Assembly (NCBI GenBank): GCA_020726505.1
Contig: JAHLEZ010000009.1
Location: forward strand, 2,046,001-2,110,000
Direction: 5' to 3'
From: Leptodontidium sp. MPI-SDFR-AT-0119
Taxonomy: Eukaryota > Ascomycota > Leotiomycetes > Helotiales > Leptodontidiaceae
DNA length: 64,000 bases
Shown here: positions 46,871 to 58,305 of the stretch, piece after piece
How positions within the stretch are numbered: position 1 is the stretch's first letter
Layout of the letters: each line of letters opens with the position of its first letter
Made by a program: the position numbers and the translations under genes
The notes under the pieces: model-generated
What the model was told of the DNA's origin: nothing
Databases searched by the model: none
The model's input: the letters and a program-made list of their open reading frames with translations, nothing else

Positions 46871-47160
46871 GCCATTTTGCCATTATGTTAACTAAAATTA
46901 AGGCTTATATCGTAGTAAATAAGTGGCATACAAAATATTAAAGTTTATACGTGACTTATAGAAAAACTAATTACAAATTTAGAAACTAAAGATTATAGTA
47001 ATTAAATTAATATAATTATTTGTATATAACTAACGTAATTATAAAGTAATTTAAGAAGTTGTATTAAGAGCGAAATGTTAATTTGGGTGTTCTCGCTAAC
47101 CAGGTTAATATTAGTTGCCTAATACTATAACTCGTTACGAGAATTAAAAAGATTATAATA
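46871..47160. other. AT-rich spacer
   Basis: Degenerate sequence directly left of hAT family B copy 2. Nothing recognised. Confidence 0.4.
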
Positions 47161-47168
47161 ATATTATA
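47161..47168. repeat. 8-bp target duplication ATATTATA, left copy
   Basis: ATATTATA precedes the element and recurs at 50156-50163. Confidence 0.85.
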
Positions 47169-50155
47169 CAGAGTGTCCAATAAGCCAATAAGTCAGTCAT
47201 CAGCGAGCTAGATTTCACAACTGATTGACTTATATACAAGTTACTAGCTGACTGACTTAACTGAGTAACTTATTAGCTACTAATAAGCTACAGGGGTCAA
47301 AATTGGAGCTATAGATTCCTAGATTCCTAGCCAAACCGCATTATAACAACTTATAATATTAATAGCACCTCTTTACTCTTAATTCTTGAGGCATTCCCTA
47401 TACTAAAGTATCTCCGCCGTTAACCTTAAAGTCTTTATAGTTGTTTGTTTAGAACAAGAGGAAAAAACACGCTCATACTTAGAACTTATAGTAAGAACGG
47501 CCAAAAAGTCAAACGCTATAGTAGCTAACTGTGGCTATTGAGCCTACCTTGATTTCTAGTATTCAAACAGTAGAGTATTCGACGTAGGTTCCTCGAGGTA
47601 TTATATAAGCTAATCCCTCCTACTTAAAGTGCGAATAAGAGTATTTCCTCCGGCAGGTGTTAGACTATTAAGTACAGCCTTTAGGTAATCGATTTGAGGC
47701 TTAAGCTCAGGAGAGACGGTTTCTTGTCGAATCTGAGGCTCGGATTTGTATTCCTTCTCCCACAATTACTTTAAAGCTCTCTTGCCATTAATTACGTATA
47801 TACGCTCGGCGCTAGTCCACTTCTCTTTAAAATATACCTATTTCTAACACAGATAGAGAACTAAGGAGGCCTGCCACGTAATAAATAGGTTAGTCTTAAC
47901 GTAGTACTCTTGCGCCTTATTTCAAGCTAAAGTAATCAATTACTAAATGCGTTCGTCGAAATCTCCACGTATAGCTTCGCGTTAGAGAGCCTTAAAGTGT
48001 TATAAGAGGCTCTCAAAAGCAAGTAAAACTTCTTATAATGCGCTATAAGATGGCTTGCTAGCTCCTTCCTTTAACTTTATATTTCCTTCGAGTGCTTTAG
48101 TGATACGGAATAGAGGTTCTAATTACTTAGAGATAAGTTCTAAAGTAGACCATTCGTCGTCTAACAAGTAGTCCTCTTAGTAGACTTTAAGGTCGTCGGC
48201 GTCTTTTAATACTCTTAACTTAATAGCATATCGATCGAGAGCTTCGCGGAGAAGGAGAGCGCGCGTCACTATTGCGTAGGACGTATTCTAACGTATTCCT
48301 TTATCTAAGACTAGCTTTAAGCTATAGTTAACAGCTCTCCCCTTATTCTAATCTTTTTGTAACTTAATAAAGAGCTCAGTTCGCTTTTCTGAGGCTATAA
48401 CGTGTACTACTAAGTTATGTAGCTTTCTAAGTACTCCGCGTTGTCTCTAAAGTTGTCTCTTTATAGGTGTTCTTATAGCCTTATATTCTCTCTCAAAACT
48501 GGCGCTATCTTGACCAAATAAGTAAGCTTCGGCGATGAGGTTGAGGATGTGTCCGACACAACGTAATCGTCTCTGTTTAGGGTCGAATTTAAGTACTTTA
48601 AAGAGCTCTACAAGTATAGTATCGTTGTTAGTTACGTTGTTAAGGACAAACTAGCCGAGATTCTAAGAGGTGATGCTAAATCGACGAAGAAGTAAAAGGA
48701 TTATAGAACACTACTTTATTTAGAGTTAATATTAACACGTAAAATACAAAGAATACGTACTAACACCTGTTTTTCTATGTCCTAGGAGCTCTAGTAAGCC
48801 TACGAGTCAAGTAACTAGCTCTCCTTTAGCGTTAATAAAATAAAGGACGACAGTAATAACACTAATCTTTTCTCTCTTACTCCCCTAGCTATTAAAAGTA
48901 ATAGAAATCTTAGAGATAACTCCTACTACCTCTATAATTAGCTATAGTTCAAAGTATTCAAACATTTTGTTAATTTAAGAGGCTACAGTTAATAGAGAAT
49001 CAAGTAATACATTAATAATATTAGTATTAACTATTCAGAATAGTCTTTTGAGGTTTTTTAACGTTACTTTCCGTGCTTTTACGTCGTCGAGGATAACCTA
49101 TTTCAAGAAGGCGTTCTTGAATTCCTTCTATTAGAAAAGTATTTGACGATTAAGGTCATCCCCTATGTACTTAGAGGCTTGTGTAAGTTGTATTTCAGCC
49201 GCTATTCTCTATATATCTCCTCTTGTATTTAAGTAGTATATGTGTAAGACGTGGTCTTTTGTATTCTTAAGGCTATTCGCGTTGAAAACGTAAGTCTTGT
49301 ACTTAGAAAACCTCGTATTATAATAACCTAGAATTATTAGTAAAGACATCTTAGTACTAAACAAGTTAGCTTGACTTATAACGTTTACACGCCTAATATT
49401 AATGCTTTTTAAGGTGTACTAGTTTAATTAAGTAATACCTAAGGCTCTAAATCCAAGAGTGACGTGGTTTCTTTAGTGCTAGAGCAAGAGTCTTTCCACG
49501 AGGTAACTTCCTTAGGTCTACCTCTTTATCGTCGAATAAAGGCTGGCCATAATCGTAGGGAGAATAGAAAGTAGGTAAAGAAGCTCTCTTTAGCTAGAAA
49601 GGGTCGTATAAATCGTTATAAATAGGCTTAAGATATATATAAGTATCACGGAGTAATACGACAACTTCTAGAGCTTTAGGTGCCCCTACACTAGACCTAG
49701 CCATTATACGGCCAAAAATACTAGGCAGAGAGGCATCTAATAGTATTAAGGAGTCCCCTGAGGCAGCTTGATTAATAACAACAAGTGAAGTATAACAAGA
49801 CATGATTTTAATAACAGTATAAGCAAAATTAACGACTTAGTGTGTACTTTAGATAAAGCTTAAAGAGCTTTTAATTATCCTGCCGCGCTTTACCGCTTGA
49901 GTTTTGGCTTATTGGAGCCAGTTTTTCCGCTCTAGGATCGTCAAAATCTTAACCGAAGTCATTAAGAAAACATTAATATCCCTATTTATAACATGACCTT
50001 ATAATCACTCAAAAATAACTACTCCGCTGATTAAGGCTTATTAGCGAAGACTATTACAGCTGATTGACTTAGGGCTAGGGCTAAACTAATTGACTTATAA
50101 GAAATCCGTCGCTGACTTACCCACTTTTAAGCCGGCTGACTTACTGGACACTCTG
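47169..50155 (-). mobile_element. hAT transposon family B, copy 2 (2,987 bp), inverted
   Basis: Both termini read CAGAGTGTCCAATAAG / CAGAGTGTCCAGTAAG in inverted orientation with an 8-bp ATATTATA duplication. Same length to the base as copy 1 at 26574-29560, so the pair differs by substitutions rather than net indels. Inserted in AT-rich sequence, unlike copy 1, which sits in a host-composition island. Confidence 0.93.
47280..49803 (-). pseudogene. hAT transposase relic, family B copy 2
   Basis: Minus-strand ATG at 49803 (MSCYTSLVVINQAASGDSLI) to a stop at 47280-47282. Collinear with copy 1 throughout, including the basic LPRGKTLALALKKPRH segment, the NLG.FVL core and the C-terminal dimerisation domain near 47400-47580. 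In-frame stops are in part at different sites from copy 1, as expected when each copy is mutated independently. Inactive. Confidence 0.88.
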
Positions 50156-50163
50156 ATATTATA

Positions 50164-51038
50164 ATTGTTGTGCAAAAACAGGTATGTGCACGTGGCTATA
50201 TATAAAGGCAATTACATACAGAGCATCTTCTTAAAAATCAGACACTTTTGCTACTACTTTAAGAGTTATACTTATTATTAATTAGAACTTTGCACGATAA
50301 TTATAAGCCTCCTACGTACTATTGCGTAATATTAGAAATTGTAAAGGTTTTAATTAGTAGTTTAATCACGGTTTTTATAAAATAGTAATATATAATATTT
50401 TCCCTTATATAAGAAACTCTTTATGATTACTAAACTACTTTTAAATACTTTCGTATACTTCAAACGACTTTTGCAAACTCTAAAATGGCTACTTTAGTTT
50501 TAATAGTTACTTTTACGTTAAAATAATAAATGTTTCCGCTGTGGCTAATAGAACTGAAAGCTTAGGTAATAGTTCGGGAAGCATAGTATTAAGTTAACTT
50601 TAACGAGCCTGATTCTTTATATATAACTAATTTAAAGCTTGCGCTATCTTTAATAATTAAAGAGCTTATATATATATAAAATAAGTATAAGTAAAACACG
50701 TGGGAATTGAATATTTAAGAAATTTAAATAAGCTAGTGATTTTGTTAATACGATTTAAGAATATAAAAAGGAAATACTAGGCGTACTAACGCGATTATAA
50801 TATATAATATACGCGCTAAGCAGTATTAAACTAACAATACTAAGTATTATAAGAATAAGTAAATTAGTTTATGTCGCATATACTTTTAAAGCTTTATAAA
50901 AAGCAATTAATTACTAAAGAACGCTTAATTCTTTAAAACCTAATACGAGCGTTACAAAAGAAATATATATTAATTCTTAAGTAATATAAATAATACAAAA
51001 GAGACGTATACTTAAATATTTTAAAGCTTAGTACCTAA
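50164..51038. other. Highly AT-rich tract without genes
   Basis: Runs of short stop-rich frames. 50690-51030 gives a Leu/Lys/Gln-rich plus-strand reading, suggesting a very eroded coding relic, but no family is recognisable. Confidence 0.35.
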
Positions 51039-51096
51039 TGTTACGGCTGGCAAAAGGTTGATACGGCGAGTAGACTCTAGCTTTGTATTTGGGCCT
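51039..51096 (-). repeat. Gypsy LTR stub (58 bp)
   Basis: TGTTACGGCTGGCAAAAGG...GTATTTGGGCCT matches the first 58 bases of the LTR at 36085, then departs abruptly into normal-composition coding-like sequence. Confidence 0.85.
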
Positions 51097-51899
51097 TGTA
51101 TGGTGTCGGTATCCACCCGTAGTTCGCTGGCTTGAAGTGTGACGGCACTATGGCCAAAGGAGGCTGGCCTTGGACGCCTAGCACCAAGCAGAGGCTTAGC
51201 GCTACCGACTTGGTGGTCGGCGACTAGAGGAGCAGAAACGGCTGCGATTCCAGAGCCGAAACCGTCACCATCCGCCACCTTATCATGTGTACTGTGTTGG
51301 GGGAAGGATTCGCGTTCAGCAGTGAGGTCGATGTCGAGACTGCTGTCGTCGGTGTCAAGCTCGGGGCTAACAGACTCGTCGTCACTCAGTACAATCGGAT
51401 CTGGGGTCGTATCCCTTCGTGCGGCAGAGCACCGTTTAGCATCAGCCGCACAACTCGCTACCTTTTGCTTTAAAAGAAAAATTCACAAAAGAGGCAATTG
51501 TTATTTCAAAGCCATACTATTATTATATAAAGTTCTTTTTCTTATATTATCTCATTTGCACTCGATGCGCGCACTTTTTATTTTCGCGCTAAAAGGTGCA
51601 AGCGAACTGCCGCAGCAAGGGATAAGTGAGTAGTCCCGGCCCAATTGAGAAACAGAATATTGCTCACCTTGAGTGCTTCCTACTGTAGAGCGGCTGGAAT
51701 CAATAGGACTGTCATCTCGAGTCTCATCGTCAATTTTTCCAGCCACGCCGCCAGCATTCGGGTTCACGATTGCCGAGGTGCTCTCCTGCTGCAAGCCTGC
51801 CAAGAAGTCATCTATGTCAAGGAAGCCGTCGTCCTCGCCGTCGTTGCCATAGTTCGGGTTCGTGATTGCCGAAGGATCGAACAACACAACGAGCGACAT
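51097..51899 (-). CDS. Unidentified acidic protein, truncated at its 3' end
   Basis: Minus-strand coding signal from an ATG at 51899 (MSLVVLFDPSAITNPNYGND) to the LTR stub. Exon 1 (51899 to about 51668) is rich in Asp, Gly and Ser (FLDIDDFLAGLQQES, DDETRDDSPIDSSRSTV). A second coding stretch (about 51467-51097) reads TPDPIVLSDDESVSPELDTD, then SLDIDLTAERESFPQHST and RRPRPASFGHSAVTLQASEL. The roughly 200-nt AT-richer gap looks like an intron (GTGAGC donor at 51667, TTTTAAAG acceptor), but this join breaks the frame, so the splice is unresolved. The reading is cut at 51097 inside a codon series by the LTR stub. No known family; the acidic, Ser-rich composition suggests a nuclear or disordered protein. 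Confidence 0.45.
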
Positions 51900-52242
51900 G
51901 GCCGTGCAGTCGCACAACCCAATATCTCTCACCTACGGGAACGTAGACATCGTGCCAGGCGTTCCCGTGGTAATGGACAATCCGAGCACGGTAGAGCTGG
52001 ATCTTCCAACCTTAGAACATGACATCTTGACGGACTTAGATATTCCGGGGACGGAGAACAGGGCCCAGGTAGACGCTCGGGAAAGCGAATCAACTAGTGC
52101 AGTTTCCACCACGACCCAGCATCCTAACCCGCTATCATCTGGGAGTTCGGGTAGCTGGCAGGTGGTAACTTGGCCAAAAATGGATCCTAAAGACCTGCTT
52201 CAGAGCTGGAATTGGGTATTTCAGAACCGACGTCATCCGTAA
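51898..52242 (+). CDS. Unidentified short reading frame, divergent from the previous
   Basis: Plus-strand ATG at 51898 (MAVQSHNPISLTYGNVDIVP) with good codon choice through VELDLPTLEHDILTDLDIPG to LLQSWNWVFQNRRHP and TAA at 52240-52242. The final codons also form a donor-like CC|GTAAGC, so the gene may continue in further exons; a second coding-like stretch is at 52449-52615 (MFSQDLNAEMGTYTITPSSY). No recognisable domain. Its ATG overlaps the ATG of the minus-strand gene in the palindrome CATG. Confidence 0.4.
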   Translation: MAVQSHNPISLTYGNVDIVPGVPVVMDNPSTVELDLPTLEHDILTDLDIPGTENRAQVDARESESTSAVSTTTQHPNPLSSGSSGSWQVVTWPKMDPKDLLQSWNWVFQNRRHP

Positions 52243-52634
52243 GCGCTACACCCACGAACACTGGTCTCTGCCGCACTTCACATCAGCGAAGAAAGTTTTG
52301 GAGGCAGGATGGTAACAGGCAGATCGATAGTCAAGAAGCGCCCGAACAGGCTCGGCTACTTTGAATGTGCTTAGTTGGTGATGGTGAGATTTTATTGGCA
52401 TTTGCGTGCAACGCAATTGCAACGTCCTTCTCTCTATCGTGCTAGACATGTTTAGTCAGGATCTGAATGCAGAGATGGGGACCTACACTATCACGCCTTC
52501 TTCATACCGTGAACAGACGTCCTATGACGAGAAGACCATCACTTCGGATTCTTCAACATCCAGCTGGCAGGCTCTGAGGCTGTCGCTGACGGTAAGGCTG
52601 ATGCATGGACGGTGACCGCCTCAAACCTGTGATA

Positions 52635-54045
52635 TCACTTTAAACCATCTAGCACATTTCGGCACATCCATACCCAGTATTCCTTCTCTAGCCAATCCTT
52701 CACAGCCCGGATCAAGGCCATTAGTATCAAAATCTCGGCGTGACTGCTCGTCCCAGCGTTCAACGACCGCCAGGGACCAAGCACAATCTGTACGGCAGGC
52801 ACACGTTAGAATGGTGAACTTCCGAGGAGCCCAGCACGAGAAGGGAACCTTACCACATTTCCATCCTCATCCTTCCACGAGATGTGAAATTTCCAATCAT
52901 GACCCACCACAGTCCACCCCAGAAACGGCGGTAACTCCTCCTCCAGACCACTTCTACTATCAGGTTTGCCAAGCGTTCGCAACCCACGCAGCCGCTCCAA
53001 ACCTGCAGCGCACCAAATTCCTAGCTGTAAGATTGCCTCATTGTAATCCCCTCCCTGTTCCTTTACCTCTAGACAACAAGCTAGGGGTACAGTACTCGTA
53101 TATGCGTCCGTCATCTGGCTGAGACACAGGTCTGGGTTGGCTTTCTGCACAGGCTCGATAGCCGCTGCGACAGACGGATGGTCGGAAGAGAAGGCGAATG
53201 CAAGATCTGCTTTCTTCGCAAAAGACTGGGATGTATGTATGGGAAGTAAGGTGGGGTCAACGGATTGTGTCTGGATGCTATGGACATGTAGCATGGAGGT
53301 CTCTTCGCCGAGCTCTGTAGAATCGAGAACGTTGTTTACGACTTTCATCCATGCGCTCTCGTCGAGGTGATTATCATGGCACCGACGTGCCTCGTTGTAT
53401 ATCTTGTCTGCTACATCCCAGAGACGATCGGTGTATGAGGCTGGGTGCACGATCGCAGGATCTTCGAAGAGATGGCTCAATACTTGGAACTGGTCGGGAT
53501 CTGAGGCTCGGAGTTGAGTCTGCACTAGATTAGCAATAGACCTGATCGAGCGGGAACACGATTACCTGGAGACTGTAGGGAATCACTTCTCCTGACAGCT
53601 TGTTGATCAGAATGCTCCTCAGCTTTCTCACCGTAGGTGGCTGCTCTAGCCTGATATCAGGCTGGTAGACTCGCAATGATGGGGTCGCTACTTTCAATTG
53701 ATTTAATACTTTGCGAGTCGGGCTGGGCGAACGCTGGCGACTTGATGGCGGCGTTGGACGTAAGATGGGTCGGTTCTGGAAGGAAGTGGTTGTCGCTCCC
53801 GTGCGCGTCGTTCCTCCGCTCGCATTTGAAGCCGTATCGCTGTTCATTCTCCTTTTGCGCTTTGGTATCTCTGCTAGGCTGTGCAGTATGAAGGGCGATG
53901 GTGACGATGGGGAAGGTGATGTCGAAGAAAGTGGTGTTGTTGAATCTTGATCGTCCTGGTTATGTAACACCGCGGGGTCAGACGAATTAATCTTCTCGAG
54001 CCACACCTTGACATAGCCGGAAGAATCGTCCTGGACTGGTGCCAT
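52635..54045 (-). CDS. PD-(D/E)XK nuclease-like fungal protein, intact
   Basis: Three exons: 53566-54045, 52854-53519, 52635-52787; 432 residues. Introns are 46 nt (53520-53565, branch TGCTAATC) and 66 nt (52788-52853, GTAAGG...TACAG with TTCTAAC branch). The second intron removes an apparent stop at 52806. N-terminal third is Ser/Pro-rich and basic (KRKRRMNSDTASN). The C-terminal PDDEXK_12 domain shows ASYTDRLWDVADKIYNEARR, then the core TVPLACCLEVKEQGGDYNEA with the E-x-K pair, QLGIWCAAGLERL, PFLGWTVVGHDWKFHISWKD and, after the splice, VLGPWRSLNAGTSSHAEILI. This family is abundant in Pezizomycotina, often near transposons; biochemical role unproven. All splice junctions keep frame, so I regard it as functional-looking. 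Confidence 0.85.
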
Positions 54046-54309
54046 TATGCCTCAAGGCGCAGAGGCGGAGAATGTGAAGTGGCAAAGGTCAGATAGGCAT
54101 AATATATGAGTGTTTATGGGGGAATTTAATCGTGCCGGTTGTCAAGTACACAATTTTTCCCGCGAAGTTGTTGACATGCGGTGACGCTTCTGCCGGCCCA
54201 CCGCCGCCCAGGATTAACCAGGTTCCCATGCCAACAAAGAAGCGCGACGTCAGGTCAGGTCAGGTGACGTCGCGTACTTTCCATCTCGAACAAGACGCGG
54301 GACTTCAAA

Positions 54310-55951
54310 GTGTTGATCACCACCACCACCACCACCACCACCAACATGCCTATCATAACACCAGCTCGCAGACATGATAAGAGAGATGGGAACAACCAGG
54401 ACCAAGACCAAGACCAGGATCACCACGATCACAACACCATCCACAAAACCAAGAGCAGAAACAAGAAGAAGAAGAAGAGGGATAGGGATAGGGAGAAGAA
54501 GGCCAAACTCAACAATCTTGAGCCACAAGATGGATCCGCTGCTGGCATAAGTCAGAGCGTTGGATACTGCGCAGTCGACGAAGAGAGAGCCGCAGCTGTA
54601 AATCTGTATACAACCAATGACGCGCACAGAAACGTCAGCGACCCTCTGCCTCTGCCTCCGCCAACAACTACACACATCCCACAATTTCCACAACAACAAC
54701 AACAGCAACACGACCTCGAGCCACCCCATCCGCAGAGTCCTGCGAAGCACGAAACATCTCAACAGACTCCTCTCGAATCGCATCGGCAAAGCCTCATCGA
54801 AGCCCCTCCACAGAGTCCCACCGAAGAATCTTCACGAGATCTTTCCATCAACCTAAGCCTCTCACACAGCTACGACAAGTCCGCGGTCCAAGAATTCGAT
54901 AAAGATAAAGGGAATAATAAAGAAATGGATAGAGAAATAGATAAAGAGATCCGATCAGGCATCTGCTCAAAGGAAATGGTTCAAGAATATTGGGACAAAA
55001 CAAATCGGATTTTGAATGAAGCCCGACAAGAACCCCAACCTGCCTGGTTACAAGAGCTACAGACGCGTTTGTTTACGAGCCCGCCTAAACGCCCTTCACC
55101 AAGTCCTAGCAAAAGTTCATGGTCTAGCTTACCGCCCCTTTGTTTTGAAGATACCCCATCAGGACTTTTCTACCCTCACCAGAAAATCCAACCCTCGGCT
55201 TAAGTGTGGGCATGTAGCCTTTTCGACGGATGTAATCGGTTATCGAAACAAGCTCTTCGGGCTGGACACCAGAGTATGCTATGTCGCCTGTAAGTCCCCA
55301 CATTTCTTTTGTAGATACTCCATTCTGCTTGTTTTGCTTGTACTTGTAAATTTCTTACTGGGTGTGACTAATTAACTTCCCTTCACGTAGACCCGACCCT
55401 GATGTCGCCTGGGAATCCTATTTAGAGACGCAACGTAATAACTTCTGGGAACTGTCTTGCGTTCTCACAAATGCGGACCTTCTGAAATCTCCGGAAAGGA
55501 CGCTCGGAGGAATTGTTTGCCACTCTGTAGTCGATGTCTTCACGGAGAACGGGGGGGGTAGGTTATTAGCAGGGGATTTGCCATGTGCGTTAGAGATTAT
55601 TAAGGATCAGATGTCCACTGCAGCCACTACCTTTGGGTTCTATGACCAAAGTGAATATATTATAAGTATACAACCTAAGTTCCTGTCCTGTTCTTTGCAA
55701 AACCCTGGCACTAATCTTTCGATTGAATCTAGGCGCGGATCGTAAGCGTAACACGTACTATCGTTCAAGTCTTTGACGTGCGATATAATCTTATCGAATC
55801 CCGGATTACTTGCGATTTGTTACGAACTTGTAACTTGATTCTTGATTTACCTATCTCTAACCCTCTTGTAAAATTGAGTAGGGAAGACAAGTTGGCTAGG
55901 TTAGACAAGGAATGGCGGGAACTTGTGGAGCTAGTATTAGATGTTAAATGA
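54310..55951 (+). pseudogene. Low-complexity multi-exon gene, unidentified, probably damaged
   Basis: ATG at 54310 opens a 297-codon frame with Thr run, QDQDQDQD, a basic KSRNKKKKKRDRDREKK stretch, poly-Gln (PQFPQQQQQQ) and a KEMDREIDKEI charged helix, ending TAA at 55203. Downstream are two clear coding stretches. One runs about 55391-55671 (PDPDVAWESYLETQRNNFWE, SCVLTNADLLKSPERTLGG) after a GTAAGT...CACGTAG intron from 55290. The other runs about 55737-55951 (VTRTIVQVFDVRYNLIESRI, LREDK-like tail, ending LVLDVK) after a GTATAC...TCTAG intron. The joins need the TAA at 55201-55203 to have been a Gln codon, and the last splice shifts frame, so either the gene is broken or my splice model is wrong. 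No domain recognised; predicted mostly disordered. Confidence 0.45.
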
Positions 55952-57166
55952 AAAGAAGCTCTCGCTTGAATAAAGTAGAGTTATGTGTAACTAGTCTGTT
56001 TATGAAGAAAGATTAATTCTTCTACTTTGAAAGTTGTTCATTACGGTGCCATCTCCGAGCAGCCTCCACGGCCCCAGAGGCTATGAATAGGAATAACACT
56101 GCGTCCGAGACTACTAATACGAGTGCGACAAGATTTGCAAGTACTTCCTTCTCGTCCTCCACTTCGATTCTGCTGTTTAAGATATTACTGTCCTTAACCT
56201 CTGCAATGAATCAAGACACGCTCGTCGACCCTTCTGATAGCACAACTGTAGAAGACAGAAATTATCTTGGAGAAGAGGAGGATCAGGAAGGCAAAGCAGT
56301 GGAGGGGTATAAGTAATTAGAGATCATCGCTATGTCACGACAAAGAGGTGTCTTCCTATTTCTTTACCTTCTTATATGCCCCTCCTTATGTCCCTATCTC
56401 CCTTTACGTAACAAAACAATTAACAAGTCTCCCTCCACAAATCAACTCCACTAACCCTACGAAACTCTACTACTAAATCCGCTGGGGCTGCTTCGATGAC
56501 CTAACTGATTTGACCTAGGAAAGTGCTTTTGTAATAAAGAGATTCAACCTGGGGGAATGGAGTGGTAACAGGCTGCTTTTAATAGGGGACAAGTAAAGGG
56601 GCGCGAAAGAGACAAGGGGGCTGGAGTTAATACCCTTAGTCATATTTGTGGGTCTTAATAGTAGCGAGGTAATGTTTGGAGTACTATGGATAATGTTCTA
56701 CTTTAGTTCTTCTCTTACTTCTTTCTGTTGGGTAATAGCTGACTGACTACTTCGCAGCGGCATTCGACTGACTCATTACTTATATAATTAGATGAATTGT
56801 GCTCGTATTCACCAGTTTGTGTTAGGGACTAGCTAAGATAGTCGAGTAAGTTCTCTTTTTATTAAGCATACTATCCCGCAACTTCATTCTTTAACCTTTT
56901 AGGTGCATAAGCTGATATAATATTCTTTTACCCCATAGAGAAATATGTCGTCGGATTGGGGATAAATCGCGGTTGCAATTCAACCAAGTTCGAGCGTCTA
57001 GTCTAATCCACCTTGCTAGCAGTAGGAGATACACCTCAATAATATCAAAAAGAGCAGCCGGAAATTCGAAACAAACGTGGGGATGTTATACTAACTTACC
57101 CGCTTCTTTGGCTTCTTCCTAACAGCACCATCTTCATCCTCCACCTCTTCACTTTCTTCCCCTTCT
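55952..57166. other. Intergenic, minor open frames
   Basis: Contains an open frame 56083-56316 (Ser/Thr-rich start, acidic end) of unknown status. Near 57090-57165 the minus strand reads an acidic-to-basic run (EGEESEEVEDEDGAVRKKPK) followed by a GTAAGT donor, which looks like the end of an exon, but the gene it belongs to is not identifiable. Moderately AT-rich otherwise. Confidence 0.35.
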
Positions 57167-57497
57167 TTGCTCAAACCATTCATCGCAACACAAGAGGGAT
57201 ATGCGCTTGCACAGGAGTTGGAAAGTCACGACCTCTCTGACCAAATAAGTCATGATACCCGTCTCTGGAGGAAGCTGGAAGTCGATCAAGCCGTGCTGGT
57301 TCGCGAGACGTTATCCCCGATACTTCCCTGTCTCAGAGGATCGACAGGAAACCATTGAAAAGCCAAAGAAAAGGGCTCGTCCCGTAGAACTACTTTACAC
57401 CAGTCGCCAGGCGTTGTTTGAAGAGGGGAATGCTTTCACGGCGACCAGCCGTTTATGTATAGGCAAAGCGAGAGCTGAGAGCATTTGTTTGCTATAA
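57167..57497 (+). other. Coding-like fragment, unidentified
   Basis: Two overlapping plus frames look coding in succession: EGYALAQELESHDLSDQISH...RLWRKLEVDQAVLVRETLS, then (other frame) EKPKKRARPVELLYTSRQAL...FTATSRLCIGKARAES. This pattern suggests one protein fragment with a frameshift. Family not recognised; the opposite strand has competing signals. Confidence 0.3.
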
Positions 57498-58305
57498 AAT
57501 TTTAGAGAAATCTATATGATGTAATGATATCTAGGAAGCAAAACGAATGACTTGTATGGTTAACCCCTCAGTTACTTTTGATCAAATACGCTACGTAGCT
57601 TAGCAAGTGGATGAGGAACCTCCACCTCTCTTCCCTCCCTTCCCCTTTCTTCTAAATAATGTCTTACAGCTTCCGCAATCACTGACCCTCCGCAAGCAGA
57701 AGTATCTAAGGGCTTACGTTTCAGGCATTATTCAATTCCCCCTATATCACTAGTTGAAGGGCTCGTTTTAAATTCTCAGGTCTGACTATCGGCTCTTCTT
57801 GCTCGTTGTCAAAAGGTAGTGCTCGGCCTAGCTAGAACCCCCATTGAGGCTTTACTGGAGAAGGGTAGCTCGATAGCTTCAGTGGTACAGCCAGGGTGGG
57901 CATAGAGTATGCCGGACCGCCATTTCTAAGTGCTTCGTGCCTGGAAGGGTTTTGACGCAGAAAGTAGGAATATCCTTATTCATGAGACAAGTAAACTCGC
58001 AGAGTTACCACAGTTGCAGGGCGATCATGTGAATTCGTAGATGGGACAGGGCGATGGAGGCGGTAGCTAGAGCACAAAAGGTCAGCCTCCATGTGTGAGC
58101 AGAAACGTGGGGAAAAAGACAGGAATTATTATTTTTCCGTTCCGAAAGTAGAAACGCTTGCACGAACAAAGCGACGTGAGCTTGCAGCGGCGAGTGTTCC
58201 AAAATCCCGCTATTTGAAAACGACCTGTAGAAGGGCGAGCTTGCGAGCACGACGAAGCTCGTCTTGAAAGTTGAATGCTCGAGACTCCCTATGAAGGTAG
58301 GCACA
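57498..58305. other. Intergenic, upstream region of the Nudix gene
   Basis: No gene recognised. The minus frame 58005-58379 overlaps the start of the Nudix gene and is likely a shadow. Confidence 0.4.

Noticed and set aside
52806..52808. Apparent stop codon in the PD-(D/E)XK gene
   Set aside because: It lies inside a 66-nt GT-AG intron (52788-52853) whose removal restores the conserved VLGPW block in frame.
54250..54789. 179-codon minus-strand frame rich in Val/Leu
   Set aside because: Shadow of repeated trinucleotides in the plus-strand low-complexity gene.
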